A DNA stretch of 23,144 bases from a virus. The translations under genes and the position numbers were made by a program. The stretch spans positions 1-23,144 of the IMG/VR virus record IMGVR_UViG_3300048837_001473. The stretch is one strand, 5' to 3'. The notes under the pieces are model-generated. The model ran no database searches, was not told the origin of the DNA, and saw only the letters and a list, made by a program, of their open reading frames with translations. This document shows positions 15,127-22,358 of this stretch, piece after piece (the stretch's first letter is position 1; every line of letters starts with the position of its first letter).

Positions 15127-15563
15127 GAGCCACCCCCGGTCCCAAAGACATCGGGGCCTGCGGATTCGGTAGCCTCTTCGATTGTGCGGCCGATGCCGGG
15201 TGTTCGGTTGACGGAGGCCTCGTACCACTTCGCGTATTCAGCGAGAACCTCAGGGGCATTCCCTGGACCTGCCGTGATCTGCAGTGCGTACATCGATTGC
15301 GATATCTTCGACGCCGCTCCGCCCATCGCGGCTGCCATCCGTGCCACACCCAGCAGCGAGCCTGAACCCGGCCCCGGGTTGAACACGAGTGAGCAGCTGC
15401 TTCTGGAGCCGATTCGTCCGGTGTGCGTGAACGAGACGATCACCACGGCCGCGTCATTCGGCCCGACGTCATCGGGAGGGGTGAGCAGTTGGATGACCGA
15501 TCTGAACCACGGCGCGTATCGCTTCGGGATCCGGACTTGGAGTGTCTCCATCTCGTCGCTCAT
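15123..15563 (-). CDS. Hypothetical protein
   Basis: The product is 146 aa. The ATG at 15563 overlaps the previous stop (ATGA), and the stop overlaps the nucleotidyltransferase start. It contains LQVRIPKRYAPWFRSVIQLL, a beta-rich VVIVSFTHTG, a Gly/Ser-rich middle and a helical EVLAEYAKWYEASVN. No family is recognised. Tight coupling on both sides suggests a role with the neighbouring nucleotidyltransferase or LexA-like regulator. Confidence 0.72.
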   Translation of the reverse strand: MSDEMETLQVRIPKRYAPWFRSVIQLLTPPDDVGPNDAAVVIVSFTHTGRIGSRSSCSLVFNPGPGSGSLLGVARMAAAMGGAASKISQSMYALQITAGPGNAPEVLAEYAKWYEASVNRTPGIGRTIEEATESAGPDVFGTGGGS

Positions 15564-15943
15564 GACCGCACCGCCTGCGCCGCGGCGTCGGCGAGCCATC
15601 TGGATGCCATCCGTTTCGCCTCAGGAAGGATTTGCGGATCCGTGATGAGTCCGGCGCTCAATCGCGCCAGAAGCCGGCACTCCCTCTCCAACTGCTGAAT
15701 CCGGGTCGGCTCCATGCCCGGCACGACCACGCCAGGTGCGATGAGGAGGCCGCGGCTCACGTGCGGCTCCTTCACCAGCCATCCCTTCTCGATCAGATGA
15801 GCCACGTGCTCAAGCGCCGTCGTCTTCTTCACGCCGAGCTGGTCACCGACCTCCCGGAGAGTCGGCGCGACGCCTTTGTTGTGGATCGTGGTGGCGATGA
15901 ACTGCAGCACGGCCAGCCGCTTTGGTGTGAGGGAAGTGGGCAT
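15560..15943 (-). CDS. LexA-type winged-helix regulator without peptidase
   Basis: The product is 127 aa from ATG 15943 (AGGAG five bases upstream); a GTG at 15949 overlapping the ParB stop is also possible. Residues 4-56, LTPKRLAVLQFIATTIHNKG then VAPTLREVGDQLGVKKTTALEHV and LIEKGWL, are the LexA DNA-binding winged helix. The Ala-Gly cleavage site and the Ser/Lys dyad of LexA/CI are absent; the C-terminus is instead helical. It should bind DNA but cannot self-cleave. It may compete with or copy LexA at SOS-type operators, which is inference. Confidence 0.83.
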   Translation of the reverse strand: MPTSLTPKRLAVLQFIATTIHNKGVAPTLREVGDQLGVKKTTALEHVAHLIEKGWLVKEPHVSRGLLIAPGVVVPGMEPTRIQQLERECRLLARLSAGLITDPQILPEAKRMASRWLADAAAQAVRS

Positions 15944-15945
15944 GC

Positions 15946-17778
15946 TCACTCCTCCTCGCTGGCGTCGTCGCCCTCGGCATCGGGCTCGATCGCCGCAGCC
16001 TTGACCTTCGCCGCCTTCTTCGCCTTCCCCTTCTTCGCCGGCTTGGCCTTCGTGCTCGCCGCGGGCTTGGGCTTCTTCAGTTCGGCGAGGAAGTCCTTCA
16101 GCGCCGGTATCGGCGCGATGTCCTTCACACCGAAGGCCTCGGCGACGGCAACCAGCGCATTCTCATAGAAGTCGCGCGTCGGTTTCTGGTCGTCGGGGCG
16201 CAGCTTGAGGACCGCGGCCTTCACCTGGTCGAGAGGCTTCGTCGCGATCGTGGCACACAGGGCTTTGAACGAGGCGATGTCGGCTTGCTTGGGGCCTCCG
16301 TGTCGGTGTCCACTCACGCGCCGGCCAAGCGGAGTCCAGTCCACCGCCAGAGCAAACATTGCCGCCCTCTCGGGCTCCCATCCGGCGATGATCTGCAGTA
16401 CGGGCTTCTCGATGGTGTTCGACCACCTCTGTACCGCATCACGGTGCTTGTTCTCGAGCTCCCACTTCCGCTGCCAGTCGTCGGAGCTCCTGGATTCGCG
16501 TTGTGCCGATGACGGCTTCTTCTTGCCCGCGGGTCTCGCCATATCGACCTTCGACTTCACCCGCGCAGTCGCCAGTGACCCGAACACCGTGATCGGTATG
16601 AACGTGCATCGATTAGCCGCCTCTCGGACGAGCTTTGTGAGGAGGGTCTTTCGCTCAGCCGGCTTTGTGGCGACAACCTTTGCGGCGATGCGGTCAGCGG
16701 AGCCGCGCCAAGCGCCCTTCGAGAGTTTCACCTTCTCGCGGTAGCACTTCAGGTTGCTGCACATCCCGCCGGCGATGTCGCGTTCGGATACGCCGTACTT
16801 GTTGCTTTGGTCGAACTGACTGGTGGACTCCGGCTTCAGGTTCTTGCCGTCAAAGAGCCCGGAGCGGTTGTTCGAGTTGTCGGGGCAGGTCGCGCACGCT
16901 CGCGGCTTCCCGCTCCGGTCCTTGGGGCCGAACGCCACCTCCTGATTCCAGGGCACGCCGGCAAGCCGGCACGTTTCCTTCGCCACGTCCCGCTTGAGTT
17001 CTCGCAATGGTCGAACCGGCTCCAGGACAGGATCGACACCGCCCGCGTGCGCTCTGGCGAGCCGAACGATCTGTGCTTCGTCGGGAAGCGTTGCGAGCAC
17101 GCGAAGGTGATCCATCGTGAGGCGGTGACTTCGATAAAGCGAGAGGACCTCCGCGGGCATCTCGGCCGCGAAAGCACAGGCCTGCACCTTGCTCAGTGTC
17201 CAGCCGAAATCGCGTGCCACCCGTTGCTGCGCGAGGCAGTTGATCGCGTCCTGCGCGGGGGCATCGAGATCGGAGAAGGCCTTCACGCCTTGCTCTTTGC
17301 ACACGGCCTCAACTTCCCCGCTGATCATGTCGGCGATGGATAGGACTTTGGCGTCCTCGTCCATGTCCTTGCGGTGGATGTTCTCGGCCGCGCGTGCACG
17401 CCGCACATCGACGCCGGGTGCCTGGATGATGGCCGGAATGTCCCCAATCTTCGCGAGCCGGTGTGCCAGGATCCGGCGCTCGCCGGAGATCAGCAGCGGG
17501 TACTTCGTTGCGCCTTTCTCGACAAAGCAGACCGAGATTGGCTGGATCAGGCCGGTACTTGCGATGCTGGCCGCGAGTTCTTCGATTCCAGCCTTGAACG
17601 CCTCGGTGTCGCGTTCTCCGTCGCGGTCGTGTTTGTCTTCGATCCGGATGTCGGCCACTTTGAGGACACGGAGATCACTCGAAGTCGCGGCCCGCTCGGA
17701 CGGGATCTCCACCGCGGGTGCCTCGACCGCCGCCGCCTTCCCCGCCTTGCCCTTCTTCGTCACTGTTGCCGTTGCCAT
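15946..17778 (-). CDS. ParB-like partition/DNA-binding protein
   Basis: The product is 610 aa. The ATG at 17778 has GGAG six to seven bases upstream; an in-frame ATG at 17907, overlapping the previous stop (TGATG), could add 43 residues. The ParB N domain (about 38-130) has LISGERRILAHRLAKIG with the GERR motif, and a central helix-turn-helix region follows. Cysteine pairs (CATCPDN..., CSNLKCY) match large phage/plasmid ParB-like proteins. The C-terminus is Lys/Ala-rich then acidic. No ParA ATPase gene is visible, so classic partition is doubtful; a nuclease or transcription-regulator role is possible. Confidence 0.88.
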   Translation of the reverse strand: MATATVTKKGKAGKAAAVEAPAVEIPSERAATSSDLRVLKVADIRIEDKHDRDGERDTEAFKAGIEELAASIASTGLIQPISVCFVEKGATKYPLLISGERRILAHRLAKIGDIPAIIQAPGVDVRRARAAENIHRKDMDEDAKVLSIADMISGEVEAVCKEQGVKAFSDLDAPAQDAINCLAQQRVARDFGWTLSKVQACAFAAEMPAEVLSLYRSHRLTMDHLRVLATLPDEAQIVRLARAHAGGVDPVLEPVRPLRELKRDVAKETCRLAGVPWNQEVAFGPKDRSGKPRACATCPDNSNNRSGLFDGKNLKPESTSQFDQSNKYGVSERDIAGGMCSNLKCYREKVKLSKGAWRGSADRIAAKVVATKPAERKTLLTKLVREAANRCTFIPITVFGSLATARVKSKVDMARPAGKKKPSSAQRESRSSDDWQRKWELENKHRDAVQRWSNTIEKPVLQIIAGWEPERAAMFALAVDWTPLGRRVSGHRHGGPKQADIASFKALCATIATKPLDQVKAAVLKLRPDDQKPTRDFYENALVAVAEAFGVKDIAPIPALKDFLAELKKPKPAASTKAKPAKKGKAKKAAKVKAAAIEPDAEGDDASEEE

Positions 17779-17808
17779 GCGTTGCTCCGTGTGTTCGTGG
17801 TCCCCCGC

Positions 17809-17831
17809 GGGCCCGGGTGAATCCCGGACCC
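17809..17831. terminator. Intergenic hairpin
   Basis: A 9-bp stem, GGGCCCGGG (17809-17817) with CCCGGACCC (17823-17831), contains one wobble pair and a 5-base loop. It lies in the 128-bp gap before the ParB-like ATG at 17778. There is no T run. It may control passage of polymerase or message stability. Confidence 0.45.
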
Positions 17832-17906
17832 GCCGTGCCCGTTTCCGTCGCGTCGTGGTTGTGGGTGCCGACCGGTGCACGACCGCGGCCGGCTCGCCCG
17901 TTCGCA

Positions 17907-19091
17907 TCAGGACTTCGCGGACTTCTTCTTCGCGCCCTTGGCGGGCTTGGCGGGCTTCTCCGCCGCGGGCTTGGTTTCGTGGATCTCGCCCTTCACCATC
18001 GCGGCGATGCCACCCACGGGCATCGCGACCGAGTAGGCGTCGAACGCGAAGCGGCGGTCCCGCCCGCCGACCGCCACGATCGCGTAGTCGTCGTGCCACT
18101 TCTGCAGCTTGCCATCGCCCTCGACTTCGCCGGTTCCCCTGTTCGTCACGCGCACCATCGAGCCTCGCGGCGGCGTCGCCGGGTTTGCAGCCGCGGCGGC
18201 GGGCTCAGGCTTCACGGCCTCGATGCGGTAGACGTCTCGCGGGAAGTCCTTCACCTTGGGGCCGATCCGAACTCGGTAGAGTTCGGCGGTTTCGTGTTCG
18301 AGCGTGCCCTCACCCTTGAGCTCGTGGGTCGCGATGTGCAACACACGGACCTTGCACTCGATCGGGATCACGGCCTGCGGCCGGATGGTGTATTTGGTGA
18401 AGTCGTAACCCCGCGTCACGCCGTCGACCATCACCGAGTACATCTCATCAGCCACCCGGTAGGAATCGAACTGCCCCACCGCCACGACCTTCCCGTTTCG
18501 GTCGAGGACGTCGACGGGCGTGGTTCGCGCGATCATCGGGAGGCCGGAGCTGTCAGGAGCGAGCGGGGCCGGGGGCCTGGAATCCGCGGTCGGTCCCTCC
18601 TCGCCATCGTCACTTTCGCCGTCACTGTCAGGCTCTCCGACCGGTCCTGCTTCGCCCTCGCCGGTCTGCGAGCCCACCTTGCGGCTCTCAGACGAGATCG
18701 CCTGCCAGAGCTCCATCCGGTGCTTGACATCCTGCTTCTCCGCCACGAGCTCGAGGATCCGGTCCTCGTGCTCAGACTGGATGAGCAGCGGCTGCTGGCC
18801 GTGCTTGATGCCCGAACGAATCTGATCGCCCAGGTGATCGATCTGCGCGCGGCAGGCCTTCAGGGCCTGGCGGATCTTCGAATCAGCCACGCGGACACGG
18901 TTCGCTTCCGGAGAGTCATCGTCCCCGACCTTCGCGAGGTCCTTCTCGATCTTCGTGCGGGCGTTGACGAGGCTGCGCTCCTCGGCCACCGCGGCGTCGT
19001 ACATCGAGGCCAGCTCCACCAGAACCGCGCAGAGCGTCGGGATGAAGGTCGGCCCGTCGGTCTTCAGCGGGGGTCTCTTGCCATTTCCCAT
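17907..19091 (-). CDS. Hypothetical coiled-coil protein
   Basis: The product is 394 aa. The ATG at 19091 follows AAAGGA at six bases. Residues about 1-150 are helical and charged (ARTKIEKDLAKVGDD, ILELVAEKQDVKHRMELWQ), likely a coiled coil. A disordered acidic linker (about 160-200, PDSDGESDDGEEGPTAD) follows. The C-terminal half has two or three repeated beta units (VDVLDRNGKVVAVGQFDSYR, MVRVTNRGTGEVEGDGKLQK), and a Lys/Ala-rich tail ends it. The repeat units resemble each other, suggesting duplication. No known family; it sits between the initiator and ParB-like genes. Confidence 0.78.
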   Translation of the reverse strand: MGNGKRPPLKTDGPTFIPTLCAVLVELASMYDAAVAEERSLVNARTKIEKDLAKVGDDDSPEANRVRVADSKIRQALKACRAQIDHLGDQIRSGIKHGQQPLLIQSEHEDRILELVAEKQDVKHRMELWQAISSESRKVGSQTGEGEAGPVGEPDSDGESDDGEEGPTADSRPPAPLAPDSSGLPMIARTTPVDVLDRNGKVVAVGQFDSYRVADEMYSVMVDGVTRGYDFTKYTIRPQAVIPIECKVRVLHIATHELKGEGTLEHETAELYRVRIGPKVKDFPRDVYRIEAVKPEPAAAAANPATPPRGSMVRVTNRGTGEVEGDGKLQKWHDDYAIVAVGGRDRRFAFDAYSVAMPVGGIAAMVKGEIHETKPAAEKPAKPAKGAKKKSAKS

Positions 19092-19105
19092 CTTGAGTCC
19101 TTTCC

Positions 19106-19138
19106 GCCGGCGATCGCCGGCACCGTGTGTGTGCCGGC
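19106..19138 (-). promoter_or_regulatory. Pair of mutually exclusive hairpins before the 394-aa gene
   Basis: In the leftward transcript GTGCCGGC-like arms 19138-19131 and 19123-19116 form an 8-bp stem with a 7-base loop. The second arm also belongs to a perfect 16-bp palindrome (19106-19121). The two folds share bases 19116-19121 and cannot coexist. The ribosome site AAAGGA follows directly. This could be attenuation or translational control; no T run is present. Confidence 0.4.
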
Positions 19139-19140
19139 AC

Positions 19141-20328
19141 TCAGCCGGGGATCTCGATCGATACCTTGCGGGTGACATGGGCCCAAAAGCCCTCGTCGTC
19201 CTGACTGCGGAACGTGTGGTGGGTGGCGAGGTCTGCAAGCCGGCGGTTGCTCGCGGTGCGTGCCCAGCGGTCGAGCTGGTCGCATGAGGCCTCGTCGCCA
19301 AAGAGATCAGCGCAACGCCGGAGCCGGTTCTGAACCTCGATCGCGGCGTACTGCTCGGCTTCGATCGCTGCGGGCACAGAGCAGCCCTGGTGGAGAAGCG
19401 TGCGGATGTAGCCCCGCCAGCTCCCCTTGCAGTTCCGCTTGGCGTTCTCGATGGCGAGACGGACGTCCTCGAGCGTGGCTCCCGATTCCTCCAGGTTGCG
19501 CTCTGCGTCCCGCCGCTTGAAGCCCTTGTGGTGCTTCCAATCGGCCATCAGCAGGTCGACTGCCTTTTCAAAGTCCTCGATGGAAACAGCGTCGTCGTCG
19601 TCGCCCGCCCTCTTCGACGACGACGTTCTTTCAATTCTCTCATTCGAACGCGCCTGCGTTTCCCTATACGTCGCGGCTTCATCGTCCGCGGGGATGGACG
19701 ATCGTCCGCCGTGGCGGACGCCTGGTCCGCGGGGATGGACGCCCGTCCGTCTGGGTGGACGATCGTCCACGGTGGCGGACGAAGCCTCGAAAAGGTTGCG
19801 CTGCAACGGCTTCCGGCTGGGAGCCTGATCCGGGCGTCTACCGGCGAAGATGCGGCCTGGGAGGACGGCGTAACGGTCGGGTCCGCGGCGGGCGAGAAGG
19901 CCAGCCGCAGCGATGAGATATCCCGGAGCATCGAGAGGGAGGCTCGCGGGGTCGGTGCAGAAATCGTTGATCGCCTGGTAGCAGGCAGAGCGGCCCTGGC
20001 CGGAGAGTTGGCGGAGACCGATTTGCCGCACTCCGGCTTCATCTACGCAATCGTTCAGCGGGGCGTAGGCGATGCCCGTGTCATCTCGACGCAGTTCATG
20101 CATCACCATGAGCACGCTTCGGTGCCGATCGAGCATTTCGCCCCACTGACCGCTTCGAACAAGAGACCGCAGGACCTTGAACCACCCCTCCGGTGCCTGC
20201 TCGGTCACAAGCACGCGGATATCGCCGCCACCCTTATTGGTGATGTTCATCTGCAGCGCGTTGACAGGCGTGCTAGATGACGGGACAGTCGCCGCGTCCT
20301 GCGGCTCGATTGGGGGGTTGCTCGTCAT
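19141..20328 (-). CDS. Replication initiator-like protein
   Basis: The product is 395 aa. The N-terminal third has a winged-helix/HTH look (WFKVLRSLVRSGQWGEMLDRH, IGLRQLSGQGRSACYQAIND). The middle (about 183-216) is Arg/Pro/Gly-rich and is encoded by five iteron-like repeats. An acidic stretch (AGDDDDAVSIEDFEKA) leads into a helical C-terminal domain (about 245-395). A DNA-binding N-terminus, a linker holding the origin and a C-terminal interaction domain is the plan of lambda O. The ATG at 20328 lacks a ribosome site; an internal ATG at 20250 also has none. Sequence identity to O was not seen, so the name rests on architecture. Confidence 0.62.
   Translation of the reverse strand: MTSNPPIEPQDAATVPSSSTPVNALQMNITNKGGGDIRVLVTEQAPEGWFKVLRSLVRSGQWGEMLDRHRSVLMVMHELRRDDTGIAYAPLNDCVDEAGVRQIGLRQLSGQGRSACYQAINDFCTDPASLPLDAPGYLIAAAGLLARRGPDRYAVLPGRIFAGRRPDQAPSRKPLQRNLFEASSATVDDRPPRRTGVHPRGPGVRHGGRSSIPADDEAATYRETQARSNERIERTSSSKRAGDDDDAVSIEDFEKAVDLLMADWKHHKGFKRRDAERNLEESGATLEDVRLAIENAKRNCKGSWRGYIRTLLHQGCSVPAAIEAEQYAAIEVQNRLRRCADLFGDEASCDQLDRWARTASNRRLADLATHHTFRSQDDEGFWAHVTRKVSIEIPG
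19617..19675. other. AT-richer tract next to iterons (candidate unwinding region)
   Basis: Beside the iterons the sequence becomes notably richer in A and T for this genome, with GTTCTTTCAATTCTCTCATT (19624-19643) and TTTCCCTATACGTC (19660-19673). In the direction of the gene it follows the iterons, the same order as in lambda ori. It could be the DNA unwinding element. The call depends on the iteron interpretation. Confidence 0.5.
19683..19781. repeat. Five 18-bp iterons (candidate replication origin)
   Basis: Units start at 19683, 19703, 19724, 19744 and 19764, a spacing of 20, 21, 20 and 20 bp, close to two helical turns. Each has the form CGTCC-N8-GGACG (the third begins GGTCC). The centres vary (GCGGGGAT, GCCGTGGC, GTCTGGGT, ACGGTGGC), while arms are constant. 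The array lies inside the initiator gene. Iterons bound by the initiator are known in lambda ori. Confidence 0.8.
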
Positions 20329-20338
20329 TGAAAACGCC

Positions 20339-20358
20339 GCCGGCCTGGTGGGGCCGGC
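20339..20358. other. Hairpin in leader of the initiator gene
   Basis: GCCGGCC (20339-20345) pairs with GGCCGGC (20352-20358) around a 6-base loop, ending 10 bp before the initiator ATG. It occupies the place where a ribosome site would be. It may regulate initiator translation, as the start has no Shine-Dalgarno sequence. Confidence 0.45.
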
Positions 20359-20453
20359 AACGCGCTATAAGGGGGACGGAGGCAGAGGCAAGCGACCCGG
20401 GGCGGGGGCTCCCATCCCCGGTGCCGCTGGTTGCAACGGGCGGCTCGCCCGGC

Positions 20454-20897
20454 TCAGACCTTGGGGGGCCACTCGCACCACACGAACCAGTCGCGGTTGC
20501 GCTGGCTGGCCGCGATGAGCTCGGCGCGCTGTTCGGCGGAGAGCTCGTCGAACACCTCGACTTCTGCGAAGGTGTTGCCTTCCTTGCGATGGCGGAACTG
20601 GGCGAGCGCGTCGCGGTTGACAACGCCGTCGAGGAAGACGTTCACATTCGCCGTCTGCCGCTCGCCGGCCTTCACGCCCTCCACGGAGGGCCATGGCCCA
20701 GTGACGATCTTGCCAGGCTGAGGCCCGTGCCAGCGGTTGGAGTAGACGTGCACATCGCGGCAGACCGTCGCGGGCTGCTTGCTCGTGCGAACGTTGGCGC
20801 CAGGCTGGTCTGACGCGGGCGTTGCCGGGGGCTCGGCCGCAGCCGCAGCCGCGCCCTTCATCACAGTCGGTGTCGTTGATGCAGCGGACTTCTCCAT
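20454..20897 (-). CDS. Hypothetical protein
   Basis: The product is 147 aa. The ATG at 20897 has AGGAG six bases upstream. An Ala/Pro/Thr-rich N-terminus (about 1-40) is followed by a folded part: CRDVHVYSNRWHGPQPGKIV, NVNVFLDGVVNRDALAQF and a helical, Trp-rich end (WFVWCEWPPKV). No family is recognised. It is the first gene after the hairpin-T-run at 20941-20984 and lies before the initiator gene. Confidence 0.72.
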   Translation of the reverse strand: MEKSAASTTPTVMKGAAAAAAEPPATPASDQPGANVRTSKQPATVCRDVHVYSNRWHGPQPGKIVTGPWPSVEGVKAGERQTANVNVFLDGVVNRDALAQFRHRKEGNTFAEVEVFDELSAEQRAELIAASQRNRDWFVWCEWPPKV

Positions 20898-20940
20898 CTG
20901 AGGCTCCTGTAAAAGTGGGCACGCGCCCGGGTTGGTCTGT

Positions 20941-20984
20941 AAAACCCCGACGGCGGCGGGAGTTGAGCGGTGCCGCCGCCGGGG
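20941..20984 (-). terminator. Rho-independent-type terminator or attenuator
   Basis: Leftward, CCCCGGCGGCGGC (20984-20972) pairs with GCCGCCGTCGGGG (20957-20945) with one mismatch, followed by TTTT (20944-20941). It stands between two genes of the same operon, so it likely reduces rather than ends transcription. The following sequence TTTTACAG occurs twice, 30 bp apart (20944-20937 and 20914-20907). Confidence 0.68.
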
Positions 20985-20995
20985 ACTCGTGGGGG

Positions 20996-21721
20996 TCAGG
21001 TGGATCGCGAATCCGCGGGCTCATCCCACGTGACGCCGATATCGCGCTCGAGGCGCTCCCGCGACGGCCGGGGCCTGCACTTCGGGAACGAGCGCAGGTA
21101 GCGGCCCGCGGGCTCGATCGCGGCGACGGGCCAGGTGTGCAGGAACAACGGGTGGAGGTCGGCCAGATGTGGGTGCGCGGCCTCGATCGCCCGGGCCATG
21201 GCGAGACACGCGACGTCGCGCTCCATCGCGTCGGCGAGGAGCTCGAGCGCCCGATCGCGGCCGATGGGGCTCATATCGAGCACCCGCTCATCTGCGCCCG
21301 GCAGCGATGCCGCGCGGGCGGGATCCTTCTTCAGGCCAACGAAGCTGGTGTATGGCGCGAGGACCGGGGGCTTGGTGGGCAGGGCTGTGTTGACGTCCGT
21401 CGTCCACACCAACACCTGCTCGCCGGAATCGCCATCGGTGATCTCGACCTCGATGCCGTGGATCCTGATCACCTTGCCGATCCAATCGGCCTTCTTCTCG
21501 CTCCCGACCGCCTGCTCCAGGTGCTTGCACGCGATCTCGGTGAGCTTCACCGGCTTGTTGATCTCGCGGAGCGTGAGCATCCACGCGCCTTCGGGCCCAT
21601 AGCGCGGGTTCAACTCGATCTTCTCAATCGTCACGATGGCGCCGAACTTCGAATACGCGAACAGGTCCTCGGGGTCGAGGGTCCGCCGCGGGAACATCTG
21701 CGCTCGGGTGAGACCGCTCAC
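20996..21721 (-). CDS. Hypothetical early protein
   Basis: The product is 241 aa with a GTG start at 21721 that overlaps the previous stop; GGAGG lies six bases upstream. The N-terminal half is beta-rich (YSKFGAIVTIEKIELNPRYG, WMLTLREINKPVKLTEIA, DWIGKVIRIHGIEVEITDGDSGEQVLVWTTD, partly quoted), suggesting an OB-like or similar barrel. The C-terminal half is helical (RALELLADAMERDVACLAMARAI). A single-strand DNA-binding or recombination role is conceivable from its place before the replication gene, but no family is recognised. Confidence 0.75.
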   Translation of the reverse strand: MSGLTRAQMFPRRTLDPEDLFAYSKFGAIVTIEKIELNPRYGPEGAWMLTLREINKPVKLTEIACKHLEQAVGSEKKADWIGKVIRIHGIEVEITDGDSGEQVLVWTTDVNTALPTKPPVLAPYTSFVGLKKDPARAASLPGADERVLDMSPIGRDRALELLADAMERDVACLAMARAIEAAHPHLADLHPLFLHTWPVAAIEPAGRYLRSFPKCRPRPSRERLERDIGVTWDEPADSRST

Positions 21722-21972
21722 GCGGCACCTCCCGCGCTCAGACTTGTGCCGCGGACGGCGTCTCGAAGCTCGGCAATCATGGGGCGGAACGTGGAGGGGA
21801 GGTTGTCGACCTCGGCCATCGCATCAAACCCGTCGATGGCGGCGAGGGCGGCGGTTCTGAGCCGGACGACGCGGGGGTCGACGAGGCACGCTGAGCGCTG
21901 CCGCTCAACGTCCGCGTCAATCTGGTGGGCTTCCGCTTCAGCTTCGAGCCGTCTGAATTCAGCCTGGTTCAC
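21718..21972 (-). CDS. Small hypothetical helical protein
   Basis: The product is 84 aa with a GTG start at 21972 overlapping the previous TGA. The sequence VNQAEFRRLEAEAEAHQID and later VVRLRTAALAAIDGFDAMAE and IAELRDAVRG is helical and charged. Coupling on both sides (GTGA at each end) supports it as a real gene of the early operon. No family is recognised. Confidence 0.72.
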   Translation of the reverse strand: MNQAEFRRLEAEAEAHQIDADVERQRSACLVDPRVVRLRTAALAAIDGFDAMAEVDNLPSTFRPMIAELRDAVRGTSLSAGGAA

Positions 21973-22274
21973 GCGGCACCGCCTTCCGATGCCGAGACAT
22001 CCACCCCGCCCGCGCGAGGATCGACCTTCGGAGCGGCGATGCGGATCAGGAAGCCGCGCCCGGGCTGGAGCCGGCGATCGAGCCTGCCTTGGGAGACCAG
22101 GTCGCTGACCGTGCTGTAGAACTGATCCCCGTTCATGCGGGCGGCGAGCCGGTGCTTGATCTCGATCGCCCAAGCCCATTCCGGGTTCCCGGCGAACTCG
22201 GCGATGATCAGGTTCTCTGCTTCGGTCTGTCCGAGTCCTGCGCCGATGGGCGCCGAGGCCTGCTGAATGTCCAT
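21969..22274 (-). CDS. Small winged-helix-like protein
   Basis: The product is 101 aa. The ATG at 22274 is preceded by GAAGGG; a longer frame to 22337 exists but crosses a strong hairpin. EWAWAIEIKHRLAARMNGDQ and FYSTVSDLVSQGRLDRRLQP then GRGFLIRIAA follow the helix-helix-wing plan of winged-helix DNA-binding proteins. It could regulate the early operon. The fold is judged by eye. Confidence 0.65.
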   Translation of the reverse strand: MDIQQASAPIGAGLGQTEAENLIIAEFAGNPEWAWAIEIKHRLAARMNGDQFYSTVSDLVSQGRLDRRLQPGRGFLIRIAAPKVDPRAGGVDVSASEGGAA

Positions 22275-22317
22275 GTGGGTGTGGCCCTTCCCCGCGCCAT
22301 GTCGGCCGCGGACCGAA

Positions 22318-22341
22318 GGCAGTGGTTCCGTGTCCACTGCC
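22318..22341. other. Intergenic hairpin
   Basis: GGCAGTGG (22318-22325) pairs perfectly with CCACTGCC (22334-22341) around an 8-base loop. It lies in the 84-bp gap between the 191-aa gene and the 101-aa gene. No T run follows on the transcribed strand. It belongs to a series of similar hairpins in the longer gaps of the leftward operon. Confidence 0.5.
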
Positions 22342-22358
22342 CAAGGCCCGGGGCCGAC

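Noticed and set aside
14488-15645. Rightward 385-codon frame opposite the nucleotidyltransferase region
   Set aside because: It is antisense to three genes linked by ATGA overlaps and has no family-like sequence.
17718-19175. Long rightward open frame (485 codons) opposite the 394-aa and ParB-like genes
   Set aside because: It is antisense to two genes with good ribosome sites; the Arg/His/Leu-rich composition is that of a high-GC shadow frame.
19683-19781. Repeat array considered as CRISPR
   Set aside because: Units are 18 bp with 2-3 bp between them, so there are no spacers, and each unit has dyad symmetry as expected for iterons.
20822-22108. Rightward 428-codon frame opposite the early genes
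   Set aside because: It is antisense to genes joined by GTGA overlaps; no ribosome site and no recognisable domain.
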